A stretch of 64,000 nt of DNA from Spirodela intermedia (Eukaryota; Streptophyta; Magnoliopsida; Alismatales; Araceae), in the NCBI GenBank assembly GCA_902729315.2, contig LR746280.1, forward strand, positions 3,034,501-3,098,500, written 5' to 3'. Shown here piece by piece: positions 1 through 12,271 of this stretch; position 1 is the first letter of the stretch, and the number at the start of each line of letters is the position of its first letter. Position numbers and translations under genes: made by a program. Under the pieces are notes generated by a model. That model was given only the letters and a program-made list of their open reading frames with translations, had not been told where the DNA came from and ran no database searches.

Positions 1-1809
1 ATATCTCTTTTAGAGAAAAATAATTCATCTCCTATTATTATTATAGCTAATTTGAGTGATGAAAAAGAAGGAGAATTATTAGATGTACTTTGAAAAAATA
101 GGAACACTATTAACTAGAAAATGAATGATCTTAGGGGCATTGATATGAGTGTGTGCATGCATAGTATATCTAGAGGAAGGGACTAGAACTAGCAAGGAAC
201 CACAATGAAGATTAAATCCTAACACAATGTAAATTATAAAAATAGAAATTTTAAAGTGGCTAGCTACTGATATTATTTATCCTATTTCAGATAGCAAATG
301 GGTTAGTCCTACACAAGTGGTGCCAAAAAAATCAGGGATCACACTTATAAAAAACGAAAATGAGAATGAAATAAAAACACAATTAACTACTAGTTGGAGG
401 CTTTACATTGATTATAGAAAATTAAATTCAGTTATCAAAAAAGATCATTTTCTCTTATCATTTACTAATCAAATTCTAGAAAAAATAGCTGAATTTTTTT
501 TTTCTAGATGGATACTCTAGTTATAATCAAATGTATACAAATCCTTTAGATCAAGAAAAAATAACTTTCACTTTTCCATTTGATACTTTTGCTTTTAAAT
601 CCATGCCTTTTGGTCTGTGTAATGTTTCAGTCATATTTCAAAGATGTATGCTATCTATTTTTTTTAATATGACTGAAAAATATATAAAAAATTTATAGAT
701 GATTTTTCTATTTTTGGTGAATCATTTGATGAATGCTTAAATCATTTACAGCATATACTTGATAAATGTGTAGAGAAAAAAATAGTTTTGAGTTGGGAGA
801 AATCATATTTTATAGTTTGAGAGGGAGTTGTGTTGGGTCATATTATGAGTCAAAGGGGTTTGGAGGTAGATAGAGAAAAAATTAAATTATATCTAAAATG
901 AAACCTCTGAAATCAATAAAATAAATTAGATCTTTCTTAGGTCATGCAGGTTATTATAAAAAATTTATTCAAGATTTTTCAAAATTTTATAAACCTCTCA
1001 CCATGTTATTATCTAAAGATGTGCCTTTTAATTTTGATGAAAAATATTTTGAGTCTTTTTCTAAAATAAAAAGATTACTTGCTAAGGCACCAATTTTATA
1101 AGTTCTTGATTGGTCCCTTCCCTTTGAAATAATATGTGATGCATCGAATTATGAAATGAGAGCCATTCTAGGACAAACAAAAGAGTCAAAACTCATAGTA
1201 ATTTTATATGCTAGTAAAACTATATCTAATACTTAATTAAATTATACCATGACTAAAAAAGAATTGTTAGCTATAGTATTTTTATTAGAAAGATTTAGAT
1301 AATATATTTTGGGAGCTAAAATTATTATTTATACTGATCATATAACATTAAAATATTTATTAAATAAGAAAGATGCAAAGCTATGTTTATTAAGATGGAT
1401 TTTATTATTGTAGAAATTTGACTTAAAAATAAAAAATAAAAAGATTTTGAGAATGTTGTTGCTGACCATCTTTCTAGATTGAGTGATACAAGAATAAATA
1501 TAGTGCTTTTACGAAACATATTTCCAAATGAACAATTGATGATAGCTCAACATCAACCATCACCATGGTATGCACATATTGTTAATTTTTTAGTTTCTAA
1601 AAAAAATCTAGAAAAATAGGATAAGAATAGAAAATATCATTTATTTTCTAAAATTAAAAATTATTTTTGGCATGATCTTGATTTATATTACTTGGGCAAT
1701 GATCAATTTTAAGGAGATGTGTTCCTGAAGAAAAATATCATAACATTTTTAACATGAGCCATTCATCTAACTATGGAGGACATTTCTCTAGATGAAAAAT
1801 AGCTATAAC
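1..1809 (+). pseudogene. Athila-like Ty3/Gypsy pol relic (RT, RNase H, start of integrase)
   Basis: In shifting frames the strand reads through the usual order of a Gypsy polyprotein. A pre-RT linker lies near 60-300 (MNDLRG, ISDSKWVSP). RT runs from about 317 to 880 and includes SWRLYIDYRKLNS, KSMPFGLCN and the catalytic FIDDFSIFG near 695-722. RNase H spans about 930-1480 (SFLGHAGYYKKFI, DWSLPFEIICDAS, YTDHITLKYLL, VVADHLSRL). The start of the integrase zinc domain is near 1700-1790 (CVPEEKYH, SSNYGGHFSR). Stops and frameshifts occur throughout, so it cannot make a protein. The wording of the motifs is typical of the Athila branch (family knowledge). The relic runs off the left edge and is cut at about 1810 by an LTR fragment. 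It may belong to an autonomous partner of the gag-only elements further right (inference). Confidence 0.9.
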
Positions 1810-1944
1810 TTTTTTTTGTTCTACTAGGTGATAGCTATCAAAGATGATTCGATGACCCATTTCATTGATATCTAGACTTTCAAAGAGATCTAGAGATTGT
1901 CCACATCGTCTTTGTCCAAAGAGAGCCTTTGAAGCTATAGACAT
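1810..1944 (+). repeat. LTR fragment (central part)
   Basis: This matches the middle of the dominant LTR family, the stretch around AGATCTAGAGATTG and TTTGTCCAAGGAGAGCC. It abuts pol on the left and the start of another LTR on the right. It is probably the surviving piece of an older LTR into which the 1945 copy inserted. Confidence 0.75.
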
Positions 1945-3428
1945 TGATAAATCTTTATTATCATGAGTTAATAATTAATAAATAATATAGTTTTAGCCTT
2001 AACTCATGATAAATAGACTTATATTTATGTTAAAGTGTGAAAAGTAGTTTTTAGTTAATTAATATGAATTTTTTTAGTAATTATGTGATTTTATATGAAT
2101 TTATATGATTTTTACAGTCTTACTTTTGAGATAAATGAAGAAAAATAAATTAAAATAAAAATAAAACAAAATGGGGGAGACTTGCCGGCCAACTAGGCCC
2201 GTAAGTGGGTCGAAAGTGCAGTCAAGGAGGAGCCGCAAGCAAGGGCTCGAGTGGTTAAGACTGATAGGGGCATGTGTGTGCCACTCCCCTTCCACATCAC
2301 CGGTGGCCAGCCGGTTGTAGGGCAAGGAGTGGTCATACACACACGAGAAAGGGACTTGATTAGAAATATAATATTACTATATATTTACTAGAAACTTTGG
2401 CGCACAAGTGATGTGAGACTAAACTCGTGTCACACCTTCTTTAGAAAGGGTGGACAACTAACGCGGGTTCAAATCCTCCTAAAGCTAAAATTCATATTTT
2501 ATATCTGATTATCACGACTTCCTATAGATCATTGGTGAAGGATTAAGCAACTAGAATCGCTAGATCATTGACGAAAATCTCGTCAGCGTAATCCGTAGAA
2601 CATTATTACTAAAATTGTTGAACGATTCACGATAAAAAGATTACAAATCTATTGAGTAAAGCATCTCTAATTGATCGATGAACAAACCGTCATTGAAAAG
2701 ATGACGATCTGTCGGGAGATGAGTCGTCACCTCCTGAGAGCATACCAATGAAGAGCCTCCTCTTGCTACGCAAACCTGAGGATGAAGCTCCTTAACATGC
2801 GCCCCACCTCCATCCAACTCCTCTCCATCGAGTGATAGTCGTTGGAGAGTCACAAAGTCACTATTTTTTTACTCTGTCGAGTGAGAGTCGTCAAAGATGA
2901 TTCGATGACCCATTTCATTGATCTCTAGACTTTGCAAGGAGATCTAGATATTGCCCACATCATCTTTGTCTAAGGAGAGCCTTCAAGATTATGGACATTA
3001 CACGACGATCCTCTCGAACGCTCAAGATTTTGATGCATCACTGACGTGTCGCCGCCGCGATGTCAGAACTCTATTTTCCTACTTTCAACTTAATTTCTAC
3101 TTCATTTAGTGATAATTTGTTGATTTTAAATTTACCAAGATATAATTCATTCTATTACGATTCTTCTAGCTTTTACAGATCTTAATTTGATCAATTAAAT
3201 CGTCTATAATCGCTTACGTAAGAATTATCAGGCAGAACTCTATTTCTGCACGATTCGCATTTGCTGATGTCATCTTGACATCTACACCCTTATTTTCTTT
3301 TTTGTGAATTTTAAATATATTTCTTTTTTATTTCCTAATATAAAACACATAGAAAATAGTATTCTTTTAGAAACATTCTAAATAATTATCAGATATTATA
3401 TTACATCCTTGTGATCAACCTAGAAAAT
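1945..3428 (+). repeat. LTR of the dominant family, 3' truncated
   Basis: It starts TGATAAATCTTTATTATC, the family's LTR terminus, and follows the consensus through the CpG-rich centre near 2160-2330 and the TGACATC block near 3265. It stops about 145 bp short of the family's 3' end, where the sequence jumps at about 3428 to internal-region sequence. Many CpG and CNG sites seen in the 34339-36107 copy are TpG or CpA here. Confidence 0.8.
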
Positions 3429-4431
3429 TACATACATACATGCTTCACTTAAAAATTATATTTTTTACATATTTTATTTTAATTTTTCTATGTCATTGAG
3501 GACAATGTCATTTTTAAGTTGAGAGGTGAAGTATTAATTCTTAATTTATGTTGTAAGAAGATTAAGAACATGTGTTTGTATTTATTTTCATGCTCACTTA
3601 GAATAGTAATTAAAATAATAATAATAATAAATTTAGAAAAACTACTACAACATCCATTTTCTAGTTTTCTATCAAAAACAATTGACAAAAAACAGCAAGA
3701 AATTCAAAATTCTAGAGACCCTTTTCTCACATTTCAATCCTCTAGATATATATTACTGAAATTCAAAATTATAGTTATAAAGAGGATTATTTTAATTTAT
3801 TTTTGATAAATTTATTGTTGCTAAAAACAAAACTGAAAATAAAAAGCAAAACTGTTAGAACTATCTAACTTATAAATTTTTAATAACATATTATATGTAC
3901 AAAAAATTAAATCAATTAGATTGATTTAGTAGCATGAAATATTGAAATACTCCTTAGATATATAATAGATAATATGAATTTGATTTTATAGATTTTTACT
4001 TCATGATCTTGATAGATCATATTTACTTGATGTGGAAATGTGATTGATCATTTGAGTTTAATAGAGATTTTTACATCTTGATCTATAAGACATGTGAGGA
4101 AAAATCACTTATTTTGAAAAAAAAAGAGAAAGCAATGTAGAAAATCTAGAAATGAAAAATACACATAGAGAGTGTGAGACATCATTCTCATTGTCAAAAA
4201 TTATGCATAGAAAAATAATTACCGCAAAATAAGTAGATAAAGTGAAAGCCCTAAAAATAAAGAGTATACATGGAGGGTGTGAGACATTATTCTTATTGTC
4301 AAAATTTGGCTATAGGAAAAGCTACTTATCCATCATATATATAAATATTAAAAAAGAAGGTAGAAATATAGTACAAATTTTAAAAATCAAGCCATGAAAA
4401 AAAGGAAATATAGTTGTAATGAAAAGAAGGT
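3429..4431 (+). repeat. 3' non-coding internal region of the LTR element
   Basis: It matches 43060-44090 in the complete element, including TCTATGTCATTGAGGACAAT near 3487 and two consecutive copies of a block starting AGTGTGAGACATCATTCT / GGTGTGAGACATTATTCT near 4170 and 4278. No coding content was seen. It was joined directly to a truncated LTR at 3428, so an internal deletion or recombination removed the rest of that element. Confidence 0.7.
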
Positions 4432-6065
4432 AGACATGACTTAATCCTTGTATTGTAAAGCACACAAATTCAAAATTTATAAAACTAGAAAATATGAATT
4501 TTCAAATATTTAAAAGTATTTTTGAATAAATATATCAATTATAATTCAATAAAACTTTCAAAAATAATAATAATTTTCCAGATTGATCACAAGAATATAA
4601 TATAATATTTGATAATTATTCAGAATTTTTCTCAAAGAATATTATTTTCTATAAATTTTACACTAGTAAATAAAAAGGAAATATATTTTAAATTCATGAA
4701 AAAAGGAAATAAGGGTGCAGACGTCAGGATGACGTCAACGTCTCAACGAACGTGAACTGGGAAAAAATAGAGTTCCACCTAACAATTCTTACATAAGCGG
4801 TTACAAATGATTTAATTGATCAAATTATCTATAAAAGCTAGAAGAATCATAATGAAATGAAGTATATCTTGGTAAATTTAAAATCAATAAATTATCACTA
4901 AATGAAACAAAAATTAAGTTGAAATTAGGAAAATAAAGTTCCGATGTCACGGCGGTGATGCGTTGGCAATGCACCGGAATCTTGAGCGTTCGGGAAGATC
5001 ATCGTGTAGTATCCACGACTTTGAAGGCTTTCTTTGGATAAAGACAACATAGACAATCTTTAGATCTCCTTGCTAAGTCTAGAGATCAATAAAGTGGGTC
5101 ATCGAATCGTCTTCAGCGACTGTCACTTAGCGGAGTGGAAAAATGACAACTTTTTAACTCTCTAGTTGTTGTCATCTGATGGAGAGGAGCTGAATGGAGG
5201 TGGTGGCCATGTTAAGGAGCTTCATCCTCAGGTCTGCATAGTAAGAGGAGGCTCTTCATCGCATTTGGTACACTCTCAAGAGGTGGTGACTCATCTCTCG
5301 GTAGATCGCCCTCTTCTCAACAATAATTTATTCGTTGATCAATCGGAGATGTTTTACTTGATAGATTCACAATCTTTTTATCGCGAATCGTTCAACAATT
5401 TTAGTAATAATGCTCCGTAAATCGTGTTGATGAGATTTTCGCCGATGATCCAACAATTTTAGTTGCTTAATCCTTCATCAGCAATCTGTAGAAAAGTCAC
5501 GATAATCAGATAAAAAAATATGAGTTTTAGCTCTAAGAGGATTCGAACCTGCACTAGTTGCTCGCCCTTTTTGAAGGTGTGACGCGAGTTTAGTCTCACA
5601 TCAGTTGTGCGTCGATTTTTTGGGCAAATATATACTAATGTTATATTTCTAAGCAAGTCTCTTTTTTCGTGTGTACGACTACTCCTTGCCTCAAAATCAA
5701 TTGGCCACTAATGACGTGGAAGGGGAGTGGCGCACACATGCCCCTATCAGTCTTAGCCGCTCGAGCCCCTACTTATGGCTACTCCTTGACTAAGCTTCCG
5801 ACCCACTTGCAGGCCTAGTTAGCCAACAGGTCCCTCTCATTTTGTCTTATTTTTATTTTTTATTTCTTTTTCTTCATTTATCTCAAAAGTAAGACTATAA
5901 AAATTATATAAATTTGTGTAAAATCACATAATTATCCAAAAAATTATATTAATCAACTGAAAACCACTTTCACACTTTAACACAAATATAAGTCTATTTA
6001 TCATGAGTTAAGGTTAAAAATATATTATTTACTAATTATTAACTCATGATAATGAAGACTTATTA
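4432..6065 (-). repeat. Full-length LTR, minus strand
   Basis: Read on the minus strand it runs from TAATAAGTCTTCATTATC (family start TGATAAG with one transition) to the GATTAAGTCATGTC end at 4432, about 1634 bp, the full family length. The flanking five bases do not form a clear target duplication. Both flanks carry the same internal-region sequence (4273-4412 and 6066-6209). Confidence 0.8.
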
Positions 6066-6512
6066 GAGGGTGTGAGACATCATTCTTATTGTCAAAATTT
6101 GTCTACAAGAAAAGCTACTTATCCACTATATACATAAAAATAAAAAAAAGAAGGTAGAAATATAGTACAAATTTTAAAAATCAAGTCATAAAAAAAGGAA
6201 ATATAAGATCAATATTATTCTTGGATGAGTATTGATGATTGAAACATCTTGTAAATATATTTATGAGTAAAGAAAGGATAAAAATGTGAATAGAAGAAGT
6301 GAAATTAACATTGTTATTTTAAAGAATACTTAAACATTTAAGTGTTTGACATCATTCTTAAATATTTATTGTAAGAATACAAAGCGTCTAAAAGTGCATC
6401 ATTTTTAATTGTATTTTCTTTTTATGCATTGAAATATGATGTTTGAGATTTGTAAATTTTTATTTTCGTAATTCTATTACTGAGATACTAAGAATTATTT
6501 AAGTTGAAGGTG
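6066..6512 (+). repeat. 3' internal region with decayed polypurine tract
   Basis: It corresponds to 43950-44398 of the complete element and ends in AAGTTGAAGGTG, the family polypurine tract (AAGTTGGGGGGTG) with G-to-A changes, immediately before an LTR start at 6513. The first 145 bp repeat 4273-4412 across the inserted minus-strand LTR. Confidence 0.75.
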
Positions 6513-6641
6513 TGATAAATCTTCATTATCATGAGTTAATAATTAGTAAATAATATAATTTTAGCCTTAACTCATGATAAATAAACTTATATTTGTGTTA
6601 AAATGTGAAAAGTGGTTTTTTAGTTGATTAATGTGAATTTT
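6513..6641 (+). repeat. LTR stub, first ~130 bp only
   Basis: It starts TGATAAATCTTCATTATC right after the polypurine tract, so it is the 3' LTR of the element to its left. It breaks off after about 130 bp; a 19-bp spacer then precedes a minus-strand LTR. Confidence 0.8.
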
Positions 6642-6660
6642 TGGTGACTTCTTCAAAATT

Positions 6661-8300
6661 TGACATAACTTAGTCATTGTATAGTAAATCACACAAATTT
6701 AAAATTTATAAAACCAAAAAATATGAATTTTCAGATATTTAGAAGTATTTTTGAATAAATATATTAATTATAATTCAATAAAACTTTAACAAATAGTAAT
6801 AATTTTTCAAGTCGATCGTAGGAATGTAATATAATATCAAATAATCTTGACAAATGTAAATCAGACAGAAATAGAGTTCTGTCAAATAATTTTTACGTAA
6901 ATAATTACAGACGATTTAATTGATCAAATTAAGATATGTAAAAGTCAGAAGAATCATAGTTGAATGAAGTATATCTTAGTAAATTTAAATCACACAAATT
7001 ATCACTAAATGAAGTAGAAAGTAAGTTGAAAGTAGGAAAATAGAGTTCCGACGTCGCAGCGACAATGCATCAATAATGCAACAGAATCTTGAGCATTTGG
7101 GAAGATCGTCGTGTAGTGTCCACAACCTCAAAGGCTCTCTTTAGACAAAGACAACATGGCTAATCTCTAGATCTCCTTGTGAAGTCTAGAGATCAATAAA
7201 ATAGATCATCAAATCATCTCCGGTGGCTGTCACTCGACAGAGTAGAAAAACAACGACTTTGTGGTTCTTCGGTGACTGTCACACGACGAAAAGGAGCTGG
7301 ATGGAAGTGGGGCGCGTGTTAAGGAGCTTCATCCTCAGATCCGTGTTGTAAGAGAAGGCTCTTCATTGCATCCGATATGTTTTTAGGAGGTGGCGACTTG
7401 TCTCTCGGCGGATCGGCCTCTTCCTAACGACGGCTTGTTTGTCAATCAATCAGGAATCTTTTACTCGATGGATTTGTGATCTTTTTATCGTGAATCATTT
7501 AGTAATTTTAATAACAATGCTCCACAAATTACATTGACGAGATTTTCGTCGATGATCCAACAATTCTGGCAGTTTAATTCTTCACCGGTGATCTACAAGA
7601 AAGTCGTGATAATTAGATAAAAAATATGAGTTTTGACTCTAGAAGGATTCGAATCTACACTAATTACCTGCCAACATAAGAGAGATTGACATAAATACTC
7701 TAATGATGTTATCAAATGACATCATCATGGTATATCTCTATTATAAATAAGGGATATTATAGGTTTTAAAATCATTGAAACCTTTCTAGGGAAGATGTGA
7801 CACAAGTTTAATCCCACATTGCTTGTGCACTCTTTGCCCCACAATCAGTTTAATCCCACATCTAGAGAATGTGTGACATGAATATTATATTTGTAAATAA
7901 ATCTCTTTCTCTAATGTGTACTATCACTCTTTGCCTCACAGCCAATTGGCCACAAGTGATGTAGAAGTAGAATGGCACACAACGCATCCCCATCGGTCTT
8001 AGCTGCTCAAGTTCTTGCTCGCGGCTCCTCCCCAATTGCACTTCTAACCAGCTTGCAGGCCCGGTTGATCAGTTACCCTTTATTTTTGTTATATTTTTAT
8101 TTATTTATTTATTTTTATTTCAAAATTAATAGTGTACAAATCTTATAATTTTATATAAAATCACATAATTAGCAAAAAATTATGTTAATCAACTAAAAAT
8201 AACTTTTTACACTATAACATAAATATGTCAATTTATCATAAGTTAAAGCTAAAACTATATTATTTACTAATTATTACCATATAATAATGAAGACTAATCA
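6661..8300 (-). repeat. LTR, minus strand, diverged subfamily
   Basis: It spans family end to family start (TGACATAACTTAGTC at the left, GAAGACTAATCA at the right), about 1640 bp. Near 7670-7860 it carries an insertion-like block containing GGTATATCTCTATTATAAAT that recurs at 49960-50060 and in the host LTR at 36108-36180, marking a subfamily. At 8301-8330 a further scrap of LTR (TCTATTTAACATAAGTTAAA) ends exactly where the GC-rich array begins. Confidence 0.8.
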
Positions 8301-8330
8301 ATAGGTTTAGTCTATTTAACATAAGTTAAA

Positions 8331-8651
8331 GCCATGGTCACCCCACCGCCTGCTGCTGAGGAGCAGAGTGGACGACCTGGGGGCGACGTATTAGTGCTCC
8401 TCGAGCTCCTGGTGAGGTCCTCCTCTTCTTCCTCCAATCCGCCTCAGTAAGCATACTGACACTGGCTGAGGTCCTCCCCCGTCGCCTCTCGGTCATCCAC
8501 CGGCGCCGACAATGGCATAATCCACTAGGCCCTTAGGAGTAGGCGTCCGGGATCCGGTGGATGATGAGGAATCCGAAGGGTAGCTTGCAAGGCGGGAAGG
8601 TCGGGTTCCTGTCCTTGCAGGAAGCCCAGCTCATGGTGCAGGTGACGCAGA
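8331..8651 (-). pseudogene. RING-finger exon fragment, left copy, cut by the array edge
   Basis: Read leftwards from a CCCAG acceptor-like site at 8652, the frame gives the second half of a RING domain: CVTC, then WASCKDRNPTFPPC, KLPFGFLIIHR. The second zinc pair is damaged (TFPPC for TCPQC) and a stop follows. In units 2 and 3 the same fragment continues into the C-terminal tail; here it is cut off at 8331 by LTR debris. A plant C3HC4 RING protein, probably an E3 ubiquitin ligase, is the likely source (family inference). Confidence 0.7.
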
Positions 8652-8713
8652 CTGGGAGGGGAAGAGTGGAAAATAAATAGCACGAAGCCGTTTATTTTTT
8701 CCACACTTTCTTT

Positions 8714-9282
8714 CTCCTTCGGCGCCACCGGCACCCTGAGATGGGCATCGTACAGGGACAAGAACCCAACCTGTCCGCAGTGCAAGCTGTCCTTCGAGGT
8801 GCTCATCGTCCACCCAACCTTGGACACCTGCTCCTGAGGGCCGAATGGTTCGTGCCCCACTCGGTGCCGGTGGATGGCCAGAGGGCGTTGGAGGAGGACC
8901 TCAACAACCACCAGCATTATTACTACGGTGGATTGGAGGATGAGAAGAGGAGAATGATATAGAGCGCGACAGCTATGTCGACGCCCGGACCTCCATTCTG
9001 CTCATCAAACACAAGGTGGCGGAGCGACAACGGCCACATCAGGGCCAACCACACGGAGGCCCAACCGTTGAACTGGCAGTGCTCCGGCGGCGCCCATCCC
9101 CAGCCGACAGCAGAAACCAACAGCTTGTTCTCCTCACCGTCCTCGTCCTCGACCCACAGGGACAAGAAGCTGGAAAAAGGGGGGGGGGGGTGGTGGAGGT
9201 GGTGTTGGGGAGGCGGGCAAACAAGGCCATGAAGAGGGAAGTGGTGGACAAGGCGGCATTATTTACCTTTTGTTTCGTGTAA
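8714..9282 (+). pseudogene. RING-finger C-half and C-terminal tail, unit 1
   Basis: The plus strand reads LRWASYRDKNPTCPQC and KLSFEVLIVH, the second half of a RING domain. It continues, with frameshifts and stops, into an acidic stretch (EEDLNNHQHYYYGGLEDE), a block around RWRSDNGHIRANHTEAQP, and a basic end (GRRANKAMKREVVDKAAL). This is the order seen in plant RING-H2/C3HC4-like proteins of this type. Two cysteines expected just before LRWAS are glycine (GATGT), an in-frame TGA follows VHPTLDTCS, and a 12-G run disrupts the frame. It is therefore a pseudogene. It lies 62 bp from the minus-strand fragment at 8331-8651, so the two point away from each other. Confidence 0.75.
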
Positions 9283-9680
9283 TCATGGAGGCCATAGTGC
9301 CCATATGCTTGCCTGCCAATTTTTTGTTGTGTATATCAGTTAGATATAAATGAAAGAAGAAATCAGAGTCCAAACCGAGATCCCCGACTGTGTGTGTGTG
9401 TGTGTGTGTGAGCGAGTGAGTGAGAGAGAGAAGAGGGTGCCGCCATAAGTGGGTTTAGTTCTCCCGACGGCTTATTCCTCTTTTCTTAGCCAGGTCGAGC
9501 AGGACGACGGCGCAACCGGCAGAAAAAGAAGCTCGTCACTGAAAATCCCACAAAGACACAGGTATCTCTCTGTCTCTCTCCCCCCCCGCCGTCTATCTCT
9601 CGTGATCTCTTTCTAAGAAAGAGGCCTCCACTTTTCATTCAATCATTTTTCCTGGACCCATAGCTTCGGGAAGCAGAGAA

Positions 9681-9869
9681 TTACCTGTGGGATGAGCAGT
9701 ACACCTTCCGGTCATCGGCGCCGACGGGACCCACCTCAGGATGAGAACCTCGGCGTAGCCCGTCCTTGGGCGTAGTCCCTGTCCGGGTGGTAAGGGACCT
9801 CCTGCCTGCGGGCGCAGTTGCACTTGGCGCACATCTTCGCCACCTACTCCGACGGGTTCTCAAACGCGA
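9681..9869 (-). pseudogene. Cys-rich exon fragment, minus, unit 1
   Basis: The minus strand reads MCAKCNCARRQEVPYHPDRD and then, in another frame, GPVGADDRKVYCSSHR, ending at a good donor site (CCACAG/GTAATT near 9687). Several cysteines suggest a zinc-binding segment, but I do not recognise the family. A related fragment lies in the opposite orientation at 9990-10090. Confidence 0.45.
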
Positions 9870-9989
9870 AAGAGTGCTGCCGTCTCTTTCTCTCTCCCTC
9901 TCTTCTGCGCCTTGTGGGTTTCTTGACGATCGGCGGCTGGTGGGTGGGCGGGAGGAGGGAGGGCCGCCTCCGGGGAGGTGGCCGGGGAA

Positions 9990-10090
9990 GAGTCGGAGGA
10001 AGTGGCGACGTGCATCAAATGCAAGTGCGACCGCAGGCAGGAGTTCCTTTTCCGGCCGAACAGGCCCCGGGCTCCCGTCTCTTCCGCGTA
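9990..10090 (+). pseudogene. Cys-rich exon fragment, plus, unit 1
   Basis: It reads ESEEVATCIKCKCDRRQEF, paralogous to the minus-strand fragment centred at 9830 (shared VA..C.KC.C.RRQE). The two form an imperfect inverted repeat around a centre near 9930. No continuing frame of convincing length was found. Family unknown. Confidence 0.4.
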
Positions 10091-10515
10091 GCAGAGAAGA
10101 AGATGGATCTGAGCGTGCTTGTGTGTGAGGGAGAGACTAGGCGGGAGATGCATATATATAGATAAAGAAAGAGAGAGGGAAGCCGATGTCCAGGAGATGA
10201 AGAACGACAGAGGAGAAGAATGACGTTCAAAGAAGATAACAGCGCACCCACATACGAAACCGGAGCCGATAGGGAAACGCAGCGAAGAACAACGACAACG
10301 ACAACAACAACAAAAGGAGAGAGCAACATAACACAGAAGAACGACGACTATGGCGGCTGCTTCCCCTTTCGCTACTCACCCAGCCAAACAGCATCCACAA
10401 GCCTTATTACCACCGCAAAAGAGGAGGAAAGGGAGCGGAGGGAGGAGGCGAATAGTGAGCCGTCATCATCCCTCACCCAGGGACTATCAATCCATCCATC
10501 CCCTATCCTCACCCC

Positions 10516-11220
10516 AGCTTGTCGAAGCACTGCTGGTGCTTTGTGGCCGCAGCCTTGTCTCCCGCTTCGCACTTCATGGCCCTCTCTCCCTGCCTCTCCA
10601 CGGCCGTCACCGCCTCGTTAGACTCCAAATACTCTTATGGCACAAGGATAAGAACCAGAGACGAGAAAGCACCACGGGTTGCCGCCACCGACGGTGAATC
10701 GGCCATGCAAAACTCGCCCCTCAGGAGCAACAAAGCGCCAGAAACCATATCTCGATACACGACAATTGAAGCACATCTGGGATATCAAAATAACACGTGA
10801 AATAGAGAGAGATGTCCAGGACGAACCACTTGGCGTGCCCGCGAGCTTTGACCACAGCCGTCTCCCGAAGGGCGATCTTCTCCAAGCAAATCACGCAAGT
10901 CCAAACCCCCGACCGTCTCCTCCTGAGAAGACCGAGGAGCCTCCCCCTCGTTCCCAATCACGCTGACGGCCTGACAATAGAGATCCAGTCCGTACCCGTG
11001 GAATTACGAAACCCTAGAAAATCTCTCAAATCAAGATACCTCCAACAGATCTCGGGAAAAAGGAAAACAAGAAACGGAAAGACTCCCGACTCCTTGTCGA
11101 CGGAGTAAAGCTCAAGAGTCCGAGCGCGTTACCTTCTCCACGGGGATGAACGCCAACGTAGAGCCGGTCGCGCTACCGGACGCCCCCTGCCATGCCGCAA
11201 GGGCGATGGCCTGGGGGAAC
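10516..11220 (-). pseudogene. RING paralog A: N-half, tail and first-exon remnants, unit 1
   Basis: Three pieces lie in order on the minus strand. Near 11220-11132, GASGSATGST and FIPVEK end at a donor (GAGAAG/GTAACG). Near 10906-10826 is the first half of a RING domain, CVICLEKIALRETAVVKARG, with the expected third cysteine lost. Near 10625-10516 is a C-terminal tail, AGDKAAATKHQQCFDKLG followed by TGA. The second half of the RING domain between them is absent, so the copy cannot fold a complete RING. About 600 bp of this copy (10800-11400) is clearly paralogous to 12265-12890. Confidence 0.7.
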
Positions 11221-12271
11221 GAGGAGGAGAAGGCAGGAGGAGGAAAGAAGGGGCTAACAGCGCACTCACCGGCCACCGACGACGTCCACGAGAAGCTTCT
11301 CGATAGGAACGATCACCAGACGCCCAGCACCAGGTTTTATAGGCGTTGGGGGACGGCAGGTACATCCCGCGAAAGCGCGCCAAAAAGTTCCTGATATTGC
11401 ATTCACGGTAGTGAGAAAACATTATAAAAGATTTACAGATATTGCGTTCATGATCCCTTGCTCGATGGTTATTCTTAGGCTATGAAGGAAACCGTTGAGA
11501 CAATGAGTTTAATACGTAACTCTACACTGAATGAAAAAAGTTAGTCCCAGCTATTATGCAGAGTAAGATTGTAGGCCATATCGGGAGATAAATGGGTTAA
11601 ACGTAGTACACAAATCTCAAATTCTGCTAACAATCGAAGGGAGTAACCATTTGCTGATTGATTAAAAATTCTGAGTTTAATCTCGTGCATTCAATAGACT
11701 GAAAAAAATAAACAAATATTACGCATGCTTTGCCAATCAGGAAAATAAACACTATCAATGATGCATGTGGACGGCCGCAACAATACAAACCGCATCCATA
11801 ATCTCGTCTGTTTCTTGTAACGGTTGACCCACATTGCGATCACCAAGTCAAATGAGATTTGACTTGCTTTGTCAGAGTAAACATCGCCGCACATGGAGAA
11901 CAAGAAACAACTTCTGTGTGCTTCAGCAGGGTAACGACACGCGAGAGATTTAAACGGTGGTGGATGTAAGGTGGTTTATGATGCTCGAGAGAAACACGAG
12001 AGATTTAGATAATAAAAGGGAGAGGGAGAAGAGATGATTGGGCACTGTAGATGACGAAACAGCGGCGACGCAACCGGACAAAGGCTCTCGCGATCTAGAC
12101 GACGACGATCTTCTCCAAGGCGGAGAGCGGACTACGAACCGTGGTGGACTCGGGGAACTCCGAGGACAGTAGAGAGGGAGAGAGAGAGAGAGAAAGAAAC
12201 CAGATAGGGTTAAATACTACCAAGAGGAATGGAGGGGTGTCCAAGAAAACTAACGAGAGGAATTAAAAACC

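Noticed and set aside
8525-8917. 130-codon minus-strand frame
   Set aside because: It runs through two opposite RING fragments in the wrong phase; the true RING words are in other frames.
10220-10621. 133-codon plus-strand frame in the array and its second copy at 16243-16644
   Set aside because: Antisense to the tail of RING paralog A; the Thr run is a simple ACA repeat.
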